Assembly (NCBI RefSeq): GCF_014400405.1
Contig: NZ_CP060496.1
Span: 372,001 to 436,000, forward strand
Length of the DNA: 64,000 bases
DNA from: Brachybacterium sp. Z12
Lineage (GTDB): Bacteria; Actinomycetota; Actinomycetes; Actinomycetales; Dermabacteraceae
Direction of reading: 5' to 3'
The notes beneath the pieces were generated by a model. The model did no database searches and was not told where the DNA came from. It saw only the letters and a program-made list of their open reading frames with translations. A program made the position numbers and the translations under genes. Of this stretch, positions 10,735 through 20,828 are shown piece by piece (the stretch's first letter is position 1; each line of letters starts with the position of its first letter).

Positions 10735-11449
10735 TCAGCAGGCCGGATCGTCGGGGAACGTTCGGCCGACGATCCGCCAGTCGGCGGAGTCGGAGCGCTC
10801 GAGGACGAAGATGTTCCAGGCGCGGGTGGACGACGGGGAGGTCGCGATGACCTCACCGTCGGCGCTGGGTGACGAGTGCCGAGGAGTCCACGCACAGACG
10901 GACCGTGGCGACCTCCCCGTCGTTCGTGGACGAGCTCTCCAGCACCTCGACCTCGCCGAAGGAGTAGGCGCCCGAGCGGGTCCACCCCTCTGTCTCGAAC
11001 TCGAGCCTTTCGGCCTCCAGCTCGCTGAGGTACGAGCGGGTGGCGACGTCGGAGAGATCCCCGACGACGTCGGACGGCACCGCAGGATCGATCTGCGCGG
11101 TCTGCTCGAGCACCGAGACCAGCACCGACGAGGTCTCCTTCGAGATCTCCGCCTGCTGCTGCGGGGTCGGGGTCGAGGGGGCCGACGGGGACGCGGTGCC
11201 GGTGGGCGGATCCGAGGGATCCGCCCCTCCGTCGGGCGCATCGGACGGCGCATCGGTGGGGTCCGCCGGCGCGGTGGTGCCACCTGCCGGGGGCGGGGTG
11301 TGGGTGCTGGTCGGGACCGAGGGGTCGAAGGCCGAGGTCCCGGTGGGATCCTCCTCCGGTGGACCGCCCGCGAGCACCACCGCGGCCACCACTGCGGCGG
11401 CCGCGAACAGCAGCAGCAGGAGCAGCACCCACCGGCGGCGAGAGGTCAT
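10735..11449 (-). CDS. Membrane-anchored exported protein, unknown
   Basis: About 237 residues. A basic N-terminus (MTSRRR) and one hydrophobic helix (residues 7-27) are followed by a long Pro/Thr/Asp-rich spacer and a C-terminal globular part of about 120 residues with the sequence WNIFVLERSDSADWRIVGRT. This resembles small NTF2-like or lipoprotein-type accessory domains, but I cannot name it. One extra base in the G run 10867-10869 splits the frame. The start ATG overlaps the stop of the upstream glycosyltransferase as ATGA, and the gene lies 14 bases before the fibrinogen-like gene. An assembly or anchoring role for that protein is possible but unproven. Confidence 0.6.
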
Positions 11450-12381
11450 ACCCCTCGCCCCCGCCGATTCAGCGCGGCGATCGTGAACTGCGGGGAGATC
11501 AGGCGCGTCATGGTCAGCATCGCGAGCCACGCCCGCGGCTCGAGGGGCCGGTGGGTGAGGGTGCGACGCGTCCAGGGCGCGCAGCGCCCTGCTCCCCGGC
11601 AGCCGCATAGGCGAAGGCGACCTGGCCGCACATGCGTCCGGCGTTGCGATCGTCATGGAGCAGATCGGGATGCTTCGCCACCAGATAGCTCAGCCCCTCG
11701 GCCATCCGCTCCCAGCGGCCCGCGAAATACGAGTCGCGATCCCAGTGCACGATCACCAGCTCATGGGGGACGCTCGCGATCGGGCCGCGCTCGGTGACGC
11801 GCAGCAGGAAGTCGTAGTCCTCGCCGTAGCCGAAGGGGATCGACTCGTCCACGCCGCCGGGCAGCGCGAGCAGATCGGTGCGCCGGAACAAGAAGGAGGA
11901 GGGGTGCAGCTCGCCCACCCGGGAGCGCAGCAGATCTTCGCGGGTGGTGAGCATCGGCGGCCTGCGGTCCACCGTCCCCTCGAGGGTGACGATGCTGATC
12001 CCGCAGGCGATCACCGCTGCGTCCGGCCGTTCCCGCCACAGTGCGACCTGCGCGGTGAGCTTGTGGGGAGTCCACTCGTCATCGTCGTCGCAGAAGGCGA
12101 TCAGGGTCCCGGCCGCGCGGGCGATGCCCGTGTTCCGTGCCCCGGCCAGACCGGCGGCGCGGTCGTTGCCGCAGGTGTTCAGGATGACGCTGGGTGGAAG
12201 CTCCGTGCGCAGATCCTCGAGCGGATCGATCGGGCTCTGATCGAACACCACGACGATCTCGAGCGGGCCCGCGTACTGCTGCGCGGCGATCGAACGCAGT
12301 GCCCGGCGCAGCAGCTCGGCGCGGCCATGGGAGGCGACGACAGCGGTGACGGACGGGGCGGGGACTGAGGGTGGTGCTCAT
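11446..12381 (-). CDS. Family 2 glycosyltransferase
   Basis: About 311 residues with a GT-A fold: an N-terminal strand of the type VTAVVASHGRAELLRRAL, then GLAGARNTGIARAAG and the DxD-like FCDDDDEW, and an acceptor-loop region with GYGEDYDFLLRV. It would add one sugar to the lipid-linked repeat unit on the cytoplasmic face. Two shifts are present: an extra base near 12354-12363 just after the start, and a second near 11600; after that the tail reads through THRPLEPRAWLAMLTM to the stop at 11446. Start and stop both overlap neighbours as ATGA (12378-12381 and 11446-11449). Confidence 0.8.
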
Positions 12382-13117
12382 GACGTGACTCCTTCGCCGA
12401 GCTCTCGCCAGCGACGGCTGGCCGAGAGGAGGAAATGCAGAACATTGGTGCCGAACAATGCGAGATAGACGAGACCGAACAGCGGCAGCACCGGCCAGAG
12501 CACGAAGGCCCAGCACAGGACCCCCGGATCGGCGGGCAGCAGCAGCCATGACTGATGCCGACGGACCTCGACCCGCTGTCCCTGGGCGCGGTCGCGCAGC
12601 GCGGTGCCGAGGATCTGACTGAGGAAGGACGCCGAGGCCAGTGCCGAGAACGCCGCGCCGACGATCGCCAGCAGCGGCATGCCCTGCAGCAGGAACCCCG
12701 CCGCGATGCTCAGGTGCACGGCCGGCATCCGCACCGCGTCCAGGGTGTGGTCGAGCCACTCACCCTGCAGGCTGGAGGTCTGCTGCAGGCGGGCGAGCTG
12801 CCCGTCGGCCGAATCCAGGGCGTACCCGAGCGCCAGCAGCACCGCTGCGATCCCGCCCGCGAGCAGCGGTGTGCGGTGCAGGGCGAGGAACGCGCCGAGA
12901 CCGCTGAGGGTCACCACGATGCTCATCACCGACACCGCCGACGGGGTGGCACCCATCCGTTCGGCGGCCGCGCACAGGTAGCGAGCGGCGCGCCGGTTCA
13001 CCCAGCGGGTGTAGGCGGGGACGCCGGCCCCGGGCTTCTGGGCCGCATCGAGTCGTCTCAGCGACTCTGCGATGGGCAGTCGTCGGGGGTGGGGTGGGTC
13101 AGGGTCAACGAGTTCAT
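12378..13117 (-). CDS. CDP-alcohol phosphotransferase
   Basis: About 246 residues. The complete family signature DGxxARx8GxxxDxxxD is present (DSADGQLARLQ then GEWLDHTLD). About six hydrophobic helices surround it. The enzyme transfers a phospho-alcohol from a CDP-activated donor to an acceptor hydroxyl. Start ATG 13117 is preceded by GGAGAGG; one base is missing in the C run 13085-13089 just inside the start. The acceptor could be a phospholipid, but its place in a polysaccharide operon, with a TagD-like CDP-donor synthase at 14793, suggests decoration of a lipid-linked sugar or inositol-type lipid. Confidence 0.8.
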
Positions 13118-13205
13118 GAGCCTCTCCGTGCTGGGAGCGGGTGGGTGGGGACGGCGGCGAGGCCGACCGGATCATCGCGGTGCGGTGCCGGGGCGCCGGG
13201 CGTGG

Positions 13206-13777
13206 TCAGCTGGGGGCGTCGAGAGCCCGGGCGGGCCGCACGGCGCTGAGCAGCCGACGGGCCGAGAGCCGGCGCCGCGGGGAGCTGAGGATGGTGCGGG
13301 ACAGCGCCGCGACCGCGGAGCTGGTGGCTGCGGGCAGAGCGCCGACGGGCAGGTCAGGGGCTTCGGTGCAGCCAGCCAGGCATCGAGCTCGGAGACCAGA
13401 TGCTCCCGGGTGCGCACGCTCACGCAGCGTCCGCGGGAGGCCATGAAGTCGCCGAAGGCGACCTGATGGTCATCGACCACCTCTCCGAGGTGCGGGTCGC
13501 GGGGCACCACGATCGGGCGGTGTCCCGCCCGGTTGGCGTCGGCGATCGTGCCCGGGCCCACCTGCGAGACCACCAGGTCGGCGGCCGCGTACTGCGCGGC
13601 GATCTCCTCACTGCCCAGCAGCTCGTGGTTCACGCCGTGCCGCGAGGGGCGGGCGGTGCCGTGCTGCACCACCAGCTCGAGGTCGTCATGGGATGCCGAC
13701 CAGTGGTCCACCCACTCGATGAGGCGGGTGAAGGGATGGTGGTCGGTCCCCACCGTCACGAAGACCCGCGTGGTCAC
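13206..13777 (-). CDS. PssE/Alg13-like glycosyltransferase catalytic subunit
   Basis: About 190 residues. It matches the C-terminal half of family 28 glycosyltransferases: MTTRVFVTVGTDHHPFTRLI at the start and AAADLVVSQVGPGTIADANR with IVVPRDPHLGEVVDDHQ, the nucleotide-sugar binding region. In this split arrangement it needs the membrane-tethering PssD partner encoded just upstream. GTG start at 13777 overlaps the PssD stop as GTGA. One base is missing in the G run 13357-13360; the repaired tail ends in an Arg-rich helix at 13206. Confidence 0.8.
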
Positions 13778-14300
13778 AGCGTCGGCCCGATCACGACGGC
13801 GCCCGGGTAGAGGCGCTCCTGTTCACGCCACTGCACCGCGAACTGGTCCACGAAGGGGTAGACCATGCGTCCGGTGAGGGTGCGCGAGGCGATCCGGTCG
13901 ATGACCTCGATGTACATCGTCCGGATTCCGCGCAGGTGGGCGATCGCGAAGAAGGGGCGGCCACCCCGGCGCCGGTGGAGACCACCAGATCCGGGTGCAG
14001 GTCCTTCAGCGTGTGCCGCGCCAGCACCATGTTCCGCAGCGCATTGGGAATGTTGCGCGTGGTGGGGGAGTGGGCGTGGATGACGTCCTCCCCGGCCAGG
14101 GTGGTGCGCGCGTGCTGGTTGTCGAATGTGACCCAGGTGCGCTCGCAGTCCTCCCACCAGTGGCGCATCGCCATCAGCTGGGTGAGGTGACCGCCAGTTG
14201 AAGCGATCAGGAGCAGGCGGGTGGGGCGGGACTGCGAGGGCTGGGCGCCCTCAGCGATGGTGGGTGCGGGAGTGGCCGTGAGCGTCGGCTGTTCGCGCAT
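13774..14300 (-). CDS. PssD/Alg14-like glycosyltransferase subunit
   Basis: About 175 residues. Contains LLLIASTGGHLTQLMAM near residue 30, the Alg14/PssD signature for binding the catalytic partner, and DLVVSTGAGVAAPFFAIAHL after repair of a missing base in the G run 13954-13957. It would hold PssE at the membrane and help bind the acceptor. It overlaps PssE by four bases and follows the cytidylyltransferase gene by about 40 bases. Confidence 0.8.
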
Positions 14301-14339
14301 GATCGATCTCTTCTCTCGTGGGTGCCGTGAGGTCCCGGA

Positions 14340-14793
14340 TCACCGGGCGAGCACGGTCTCGGGATGGGGCTGCGGGCGCCCTCGGTGATGGCCGCCAGCG
14401 CTCGCCGCAGGGCGGTGCTGGAGGTGTGCATGGTGTAGGGGAGGTACTGGATCTTGACCCCCACCTCGGCGAACTGCTCCTCGAGGCGGAGCCCCTTGGG
14501 GGTTCCGCGCCAGTCATCGCCCTTGAAGAAGTGTGTGAAGTGCATGTCGCGCCAGGCGTCCAGCTTCGACGGGGTGTTCTCCACGTAGACGCGGTCCACG
14601 AAGCGGAGGTGTCGCACGATCTCGGCACGCTCCGCGGTGGGGATCACGGGTTCGATCCCCTTGACCTCGCGCAGCATCTCGTCGCTGACCACGCCGGCGA
14701 TCAGCACGTCGCAGTGCTGCTTGGCGTGGCGGAGCAGGTTCAGGTGCCCCACGTGGAAGAGGTCGAACCCCCTGCTGCATATCCGATCCGCAT
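14340..14793 (-). CDS. TagD-like cytidylyltransferase
   Basis: About 151 residues. The HxGH nucleotidyltransferase motif is seen in GFDLFHVGHLNLLRHA after one missing base in the C run 14768-14772 is restored; the ISSTxxR-type end appears as TSSTALRR. Length and layout fit glycerol-3-phosphate cytidylyltransferase (TagD/GCT), which makes CDP-glycerol; the exact polyol is not determined by sequence. A second missing base near 14384 leads to a stop at 14340. First gene of the operon; GGGAGG precedes the ATG. It probably supplies the CDP-donor for the phosphotransferase at 12378-13117. Confidence 0.75.
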
Positions 14794-15076
14794 GCTGACC
14801 TCCCGGTCCGTCCTGTCGGCGCTGCTGCTGCAACGACCATTCAAGGAGCGTACCTCGCAAAAAGCGAAAAAGGTAGAATTCGGACATTACGGATCCGGAA
14901 CGGGTCGGGGAGCGCCGAGGGGCGCGCAGGCCGCCTGACCCTCGCTGGCACGGCTGGGAACTCGCGAACCCGAGAACCCTCCCCACCGGGACGGCCAGGG
15001 GCATAGCGTGGTGAGCTGTGACCAGGAGACCCGCCACCAGCCGGCACGCCCCGGCGGGGCTGCGGAGGAGAGACGG
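14794..15076. promoter_or_regulatory. Divergent intergenic region, AT-rich core
   Basis: This lies between the minus-strand polysaccharide operon and the plus-strand RelA/SpoT-domain gene. The stretch 14850-14895 is the most AT-rich of the neighbourhood, with TCGC-AAAAA-GCGA and a near-consensus -10 TAGAAT at 14874-14879 on the + strand. No clear -35 was found. It probably carries promoters for both directions. Confidence 0.4.
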
Positions 15077-16555
15077 ATGACAGGCACGTTCGACACCACC
15101 GACTACATGGACTGGGACTGGCTGCCCGGTGCCGCGGCCGAGATCGAGGTCTACCTCGAGCGGCTGCTCACCGAGGGGTCGATCACCGCCCATGTCGTCG
15201 AGGCCCGCTCGAAGTCCATCGCCTCCTTCCAGCGCAAATGTGCGGAGAAGGGGTACGAGGATCCGCGGCGGCAGGTCACGGACACGGTCGCCGTGCGCCT
15301 GATCATGTACTCCGACACCGACGAGAGCCGTGCCGTCGAGCTGATCCGCGAGCGCTTCGAGGTTCTCGAGGACTTCAACCCCGGGGACGCCAAGCCCCCG
15401 CAGCGCCGTGGCTACGACTGCGCTCACCTGGTGGTCACGGGCGAGCAGGAGAGCCAGGCCCGGGACTGGCTCGTGGCCAGCGGCGACCTGCGCAGGTACT
15501 TCGACCGCTTCGGTGGGCTCGAGATCCAGGTGCGCACCGTCGCGGCGCACGCATGGGCCGAGTTCGAGCACTCGCGCCGCTACAAGGGGGTCGGGTACAG
15601 GCACGTCAGCACGCACGACCAGCAGACGATCGACCAGCTCTTCGGCGCGGCGGCGGACGCCCGCCGCGCCCTCGACGAGACGTTCACGGCGATCGAGCGG
15701 GTGCTGGCGAACCCCACCCGGGTCGACGCCGATGAGGACGACGACCAGCTCGAGGAGAGCCGGTTCGAGGACGATCAGGCCCCGGAGCCGCAGCCTGGTG
15801 CGGCCGACGGCACTCCCGGTGCGGCCGCAGGAACGGGAGCCGACGGTCCCGAGGCATCGCCGACAGTGCTCGATGCACCCTCCCTGAAGACCTTCCTCGC
15901 CGCCCGGTTCCCCGATGACAACGCAGGCAGCGACCGCGGCATCGAGTTCGCCTGCGAGCTGGTCCGCGCCTGCGGCCTGACCACCCTCACGGAGCTCGCC
16001 CGGGAGCTCGAGGCGATCGACAGCGCAGAGGTGCGTGACCTCATGGACACCACCACCGCCGTCACCCGTGTCAGGCGGCTCGACGACGAGCTGCTGGCTC
16101 TGTACGGCGAGGAGTACATCAGCAGCACCGAGTCGATCGGTGCGGTGGGCCGCCGCGGTGATCAGCTGCGCTGGCGGTACGACCGGCTGCGGGACAAGGT
16201 CTCCCTCCGCCGCCGCCCCGTCGTCTTCCAGATCTTCGGTGCGGACTGCCCGGAGAGCATCCAGGCCCGGAAGATGCCCGCGCCCCGCGTGGTGCGGGAG
16301 CTCGCCCGCATCGTCGCCGAACGGGAGGGAGCGGCGTCGGTCGTGCAGGACGGCGCCATCAGTCTCGCCGAGGATCTCCCGCTGAGCGCCCGGCCGAGGC
16401 CCGTCCGACTCCAGGACGGCACCGACCTCTGGATCGCGACGACGCTCCGCCGCGAGCACGCCGAGAGCCTCATGGCCGCACTGATGGACGCCGCACCCGC
16501 TCTGGACCTGCGCGTCATGAGGAACGGCCTGCTCTTCCTGCCCCTGAGCACCTGA
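15077..16555 (+). CDS. RelA/SpoT-domain (p)ppGpp synthetase-like protein with C-terminal extension
   Basis: A 492-residue intact protein. Residues about 20-190 form a RelA/SpoT nucleotidyltransferase domain: VVEARSKSIASFQRK, DTVAVRLIMYSDTDE, RRGYDCAHLVV and LEIQVRTVAAHAWAEFEHSR. No HD hydrolase domain precedes it and no TGS/ACT domain follows, so it resembles small alarmone synthetases, but the family is usually 200-260 residues. The extra ~290 residues hold an acidic/Pro/Gly linker (about 215-260) and a helical region of unknown type. Start ATG 15077 has GGAGGAG upstream. It is divergent from the polysaccharide operon. Confidence 0.8.
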   Translation: MTGTFDTTDYMDWDWLPGAAAEIEVYLERLLTEGSITAHVVEARSKSIASFQRKCAEKGYEDPRRQVTDTVAVRLIMYSDTDESRAVELIRERFEVLEDFNPGDAKPPQRRGYDCAHLVVTGEQESQARDWLVASGDLRRYFDRFGGLEIQVRTVAAHAWAEFEHSRRYKGVGYRHVSTHDQQTIDQLFGAAADARRALDETFTAIERVLANPTRVDADEDDDQLEESRFEDDQAPEPQPGAADGTPGAAAGTGADGPEASPTVLDAPSLKTFLAARFPDDNAGSDRGIEFACELVRACGLTTLTELARELEAIDSAEVRDLMDTTTAVTRVRRLDDELLALYGEEYISSTESIGAVGRRGDQLRWRYDRLRDKVSLRRRPVVFQIFGADCPESIQARKMPAPRVVRELARIVAEREGAASVVQDGAISLAEDLPLSARPRPVRLQDGTDLWIATTLRREHAESLMAALMDAAPALDLRVMRNGLLFLPLST

Positions 16556-16590
16556 GGGCGCGCCGCTCGCGGCTGTGGGATTCTGACCCC

Positions 16591-17441
16591 ATGAGCCTTC
16601 CCGCCGACAGCCACGTGCACAGCGAGTTCTCCTGGGACACCGGGGGCCCGGATTCCGCCGCCCGCGGCACGATGGAGGCGACCTGCGCTCGCGCGGCGCG
16701 CATCGGTCTGCCGGCGCTGTTCTTCACCGAGCACCTCGACCTCGAGGACGCCTGGTTCAGCGACCCGCAGGACTTCGGAGATCATGAGCGCCACCTGCTC
16801 GAGCCCGATGGCCGTGTCGCCGTGCCCCGCTTCGACGCGGACGGCTACTTCGAGAGCATCGAGCGCTGCCGTGCGGCGTTCCCGCAGCTGCATATCGGCA
16901 CCGGGCTCGAGATCGGGCAACCCCATCTGCGCCTGGAGACCGCCCGCGAGCAGCTGGACCTCTCTCGCTTCGACCGTCTGCTGGGCTCCCTGCACACCCT
17001 CGAGATCGAGGGCGGGCGGGCCGAGCCGGACACGCTCTACCGCCGGCTGCCCGCGCCGGAGGTGCTGCGCCGTTATCTCGCAGAGGTCCCCGCCCTGGTC
17101 TCGGGGAGTGAGCCCTTCGAGATCGTCACCCACCTCGACTACGCCCTGCGCTATTGGCCCCAGGAACTGGAGGGCCCGGTCGACCCCGCGCCTTCGAGGA
17201 GGAGTTCCGCGCCGCGCTGCGGGCGATCGCCGAGAGCGGCCGCGCGCTGGAGATGAACACGCGACGGCTCTGGCCGTGGATGCCGCAGTGGTGGAGCGAG
17301 GAGGGTGGGCGCGCGATCAGCTTCGGCAGCGACGCGCACGCGCCCGGTGCCCTCGCCCACGGGTTCCCAGAGGCGGTCGCGATGGTCGAGGCCTTCGGCT
17401 TCCGTGCCGGGGCCCGGGCCCAGGATCTCTGGCGGCGCTGA
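16591..17441 (+). CDS. PHP-domain phosphoesterase (histidinol-phosphatase-like)
   Basis: About 283 residues. Metal-binding PHP motifs are visible: DSHVHSEFSWD at the N-terminus, FFTEHLD, GSLH, EIVTHLDY, and SFGSDAHAPGAL near the end. These match HisK-type histidinol phosphatases and related PHP phosphoesterases; histidine biosynthesis is possible but no his genes are nearby, so the substrate is open. One base is missing in the C run 17184-17187. It lies 35 bases after the alarmone synthetase-like gene and may be cotranscribed. Confidence 0.8.
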
Positions 17442-17461
17442 GCATGGTTCTTCCATCTCCT

Positions 17462-17490
17462 TTGGCCTTCCCCGCGGGTACCAGTAAACT
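17462..17490 (+). promoter_or_regulatory. Candidate promoter for the large membrane protein
   Basis: TTGGCC at 17462-17467 and TAAACT at 17485-17490 have a 17-base spacer. The match to sigma-70-type consensus is 4/6 for each box. The next start codon is at 17619. Confidence 0.4.
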
Positions 17491-17618
17491 GAAGGTGTCG
17501 TGGGGGAAACCTGGGTGGGGACTGTGTGACGAGAGCGCGCTCGATCGCGCTCCGCAGTGCTGTCGTAGATCGGGCCCATGGCGCTCTGCATCATTTCGAC
17601 GACTCCGAGGGGAAGCAC

Positions 17619-20617
17619 ATGACTGTGCCGGGCGACGGGCAGAACCCGTCATCGGATCCGCACTCGCAGGATCCACAGCAAGGAGGGGACCAGCAGCCGC
17701 AGGCGCCGGCCCCGCAGGCACCAGGGAGCCCCGCGCTCCCGCCGCAGGCACCGTACTCGGGCCAGCCGCATCAGGGGGAGCAGCAGCCGCAGCACGGCTC
17801 GCCCGCTCCGCAGCACGACGCGCAGCCGCAGCACGGCTCGCCGGCGCCGCAGTTCGGTTCGCCGGCCCCGCAGTACGGCTCGCCCGCGCCCGCCCCATAC
17901 GGCGCGCCGGTCCAGGGCTCTACGGCCCCGTACGGCTCGCCGTCACCTGCTCCGCAGGGTGCCCCCGCTCCGCAGGGCGCTGCCCCGGTGGCCACCGCTT
18001 CGGCGGGCATGACCCCGGATGACCTCAAGCGGAAGCTCAGCGCCGCAGGCCTGACCAACCCGCTGCCCTCCCTCGCGGTGGGCGGGGCGACCTACGTCGG
18101 CGGCATCATCATGTCGGTGGTGGCCATCGTGCTGCTCGCGATCGCCGCGATGATCGCCGGCATCGGCAACCCGGTGGAGGCCTCGCTCGACTCCCTGGAT
18201 CTCCGTCCCGAGGAGGCGATCAGCGGCATCGGCTCCGCGCTGCGCTTCCCGTTCCAGATGGTCGCGCTCGCGATGCTCGGCGGGTTCGGGTTCTCCCAGA
18301 CGGTGGAGGGTGTCAGCGCGAGCTTCTCGATCCGTCTGCTGCCGGCGGGGATCACGCTGGTGATGGTGCTGCTGAGCTTCTACGGCGGGCGCTTCGTGCA
18401 GCGTCGCCAGGGCGGCGGACAGCTGGGCATCTGGGTCTCCGCAGTGATCGCGGGCTTCGCGGTCGCGCTGGTCACCGTGCTCGCCGCACTGATCTTCGCG
18501 CAGCCGATCCCGGTCACCGATGACGTCACCCTGCGCCTGCACGCGGCGGGCTTCGACTCCTTCTTCGGCGCGTTCTTCCTGATCACCCTGGCGCATGCGC
18601 TGGGCCGGATCAGCATGCGCCCGCGCCCCGCCTGGTGGCCGCTGGTCGCCGACCTCACCGCGGGCTTCAAGCTCGCCGTCACCCACGCCCTGTTCGTCAC
18701 GGTGATCGGGTTCCTCGCGATCACGGTGATCACCTCGATCCAGGCGCTGATCAACGGCGAGGTCCCGCCGGTGCTCTCCGTGATCCTGCTGCTGCCCCTG
18801 CTGGGCGGCTACGTCCTGGCCTACATCACGGGCTTCGAGCTGCTGTCCTCGCTCAGCGCCTCTGTCACCGGATCGGGCCTGATGGACAGCCTGCTCGGCG
18901 GCGTCTCCGGCTCCGAATACATCTCGGTCTTCTCGCTGGAGTGGTACGCGTGGCTGGGCGCGCTGGTGCTCATCCCCGTCGGCCTGATCGTCGCCGCGCT
19001 GCTGTGGCAGCACCAGCGCCAGGTGGTGCCGAACAACGTGCTCGCGCTCGCGGTCTCGTGGCTGGCGCTGCCGGTCGCGTACTTCACCGGCGCGCTGGTG
19101 CTGATGATCCTCGCGCGCCTGTCGGCACAGATGGTCGTCTCCGGCGGCTTCCTGGAAGGCGAGCGGTTCGGGGCCTCCGTCGGCCTCGCCGCCTGGACCC
19201 CGCTGCTCGCGGGCGTGGCCGGCGTGATCGTCGAGCTGCTGTCACGCTTCGTGATGCCGCTGGTCGCGCCGTACCTGCCGGGCAAGGCGCTCTCCTGGTT
19301 CCGCCGCCCGCTGGCCCCGGCCCTCGCGGGCACGGCTGCCGCAACGGCCACCGCGGGAGCGGGCCCGAACGCTGCGGCCGACGCCTCGTCGGCGCCGAAC
19401 GCGCAGGGGATCCCCACCGAGCTGCCGGGCGGTGTGCAGCAGGAGGAGACCCCGGCCGACGTGCCATCGGAGCAGCCGGCGGCAGGCGCCGCCTACGCGA
19501 CCGTGCCGATGGGCGGCGCCGCCGGCGCAGCCTCGGCCGACGCCACCTCCGGCCAGCCGGCCGCAGCTCCCGTGCAGCTCTCGCCGAGGACGCGCAAGCT
19601 CCTGATCGGCGGCGGCATCGCAGGAGGCGCCGCGCTGGTGCTGATCGTGGGCATCACGATCGCCTTCAACGTCGTCTCGAACACCGTGTTCTCCCCGGAG
19701 AAGCGGGTCGAGGCGTACCTCAGCGCGCTGCAGGACGGCAACGCGAGCACGGCGGTGGAGATCTCCGCACCGAACGTGCAGACCGCCGAGCAGGCGCTCC
19801 TGACCGACGCGATCGCCAGCTCCGCCGAGGAGCGGATCAGCGGTTTCGAGATCGTCGGCTCCGAGGAGTACGGGGACGACGCGATGGAAGTCACCGCCAA
19901 GATCACGCAGGATGGCGTGACCACCACGCGCAACTTCCACGTCGAGCGTGCCGGGCGCACCGCACTGGTGTTTCCCGAGTGGCAGATGGGCGAGACCGAG
20001 TACGCCTACATGTCGCTGCAGATCCCCGACGGCGCCACCTCGCTCCTGGTCAACGGCCAGGAGGTCGCGGTGGACAGCCTCGCCGTCGAGGACGGCTACG
20101 CGATGGCCGTGGTGCTCCCGGGCCAGTACACCGTGGGCCTGCCAGCCGGCTCGGACTTCCTCGACATCGAGGAGAGCACGGTGTTCGTCACCGCCGATCC
20201 GAACGAGTGGTACGAGCTGCATGCCGCACCGACCTACACGCTGAACGACGCTGGCGTCGCCGACGTCCAGTCCCAGATCGATGCGCTGATCGACGAGTGC
20301 GCGACCTCCGACGCGGCTGAGCCGGGGAGGGCTGCCCCTTCAGCGCGTACGCCGGCAGCCGGATGGTCGAGGGCTCCGGCTCCTGGACCATCGACGCCTA
20401 CCCGGTCGTGGAGCTCGAGGAGGATCACTGGGGCGACGGATGGAGCCTGTCCAGCTATGACAGCCCGGGTCAGGCGACGTTCTCGTACAAGTACGAGGGA
20501 TGGAGCGATGACGACGAGCCCACCGACGAGACGGACGAGAACCGCATCCGCGTCTCCGGCACCGTGACCCTCGCGGAGGACGGCACCCTCACCGTGGAGC
20601 TCTCCGACGGCTGGTGA
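17619..20617 (+). CDS. Large multi-pass membrane protein with Pro/Gln-rich head and exported C-terminal domains
   Basis: About 999 residues. Residues 1-135 are a low-complexity Pro/Gln/Ser/Gly head with SPAPQ-type repeats. From about 150 to 560 there are roughly nine hydrophobic helices. A second Ala/Pro linker leads to a further helix (RKLLIGGGIAGGAALVLIVG) and an exported C-terminal part of about 300 residues starting VEAYLSALQDGNASTAVE. That last part resembles the NTF2-like and barrel domains of TcaA-type envelope proteins, by general pattern only. One base is missing in the G run 20324-20327; the repaired end is Asp/Glu-rich. Start ATG 17619 follows GAGGGGAAGCAC. Function unknown. Confidence 0.65.
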
Positions 20618-20635
20618 GCTGACCGCCGTGCCGCG

Positions 20636-20670
20636 CTGAGCGGCCACCCCTGAGCGGCCATTGAACGGCC
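20636..20670. repeat. Three short direct repeats
   Basis: CTGAGCGGCCA occurs at 20636-20646 and 20650-20660, followed by a degenerate TTGAACGGCC at 20661-20670. They lie just after the stop of the large membrane protein gene. Confidence 0.5.
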
Positions 20671-20680
20671 CTGAGGTGCA

Positions 20681-20722
20681 GATCCCGGTCCTGATTCCCG
20701 TGAGGGAGTCGGGGCCGGGATC
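20681..20722 (+). terminator. Strong hairpin terminator
   Basis: Arms at 20681-20699 and 20704-20722 form a 19-base stem with three positions that pair as G-U on the RNA, around a 4-base loop. It follows the large membrane protein and precedes tdh. Confidence 0.75.
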
Positions 20723-20828
20723 TTCGCCGTCGGGACCGATGCGGCCTCCCCGGCTCCCGATCTCCGATAGTTTTGGCCTCGCGCCCGCCAGGAGCGGCGC
20801 TCTTGCAACGTGGCGAGGAGGAGGAGAG

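Noticed and set aside
1..14793. Homopolymer frameshifts in surface genes considered as phase variation
   Set aside because: The same kind of shift occurs in dnaB, tdh, uvrA-like and other non-surface genes across the window, so error is the simpler cause.
14207..16459. 750-residue minus-strand open frame opposite the RelA/SpoT gene
   Set aside because: Only its end, in the cytidylyltransferase gene, matches a known family; the rest is antisense to a clear coding gene, typical of GC-rich DNA.
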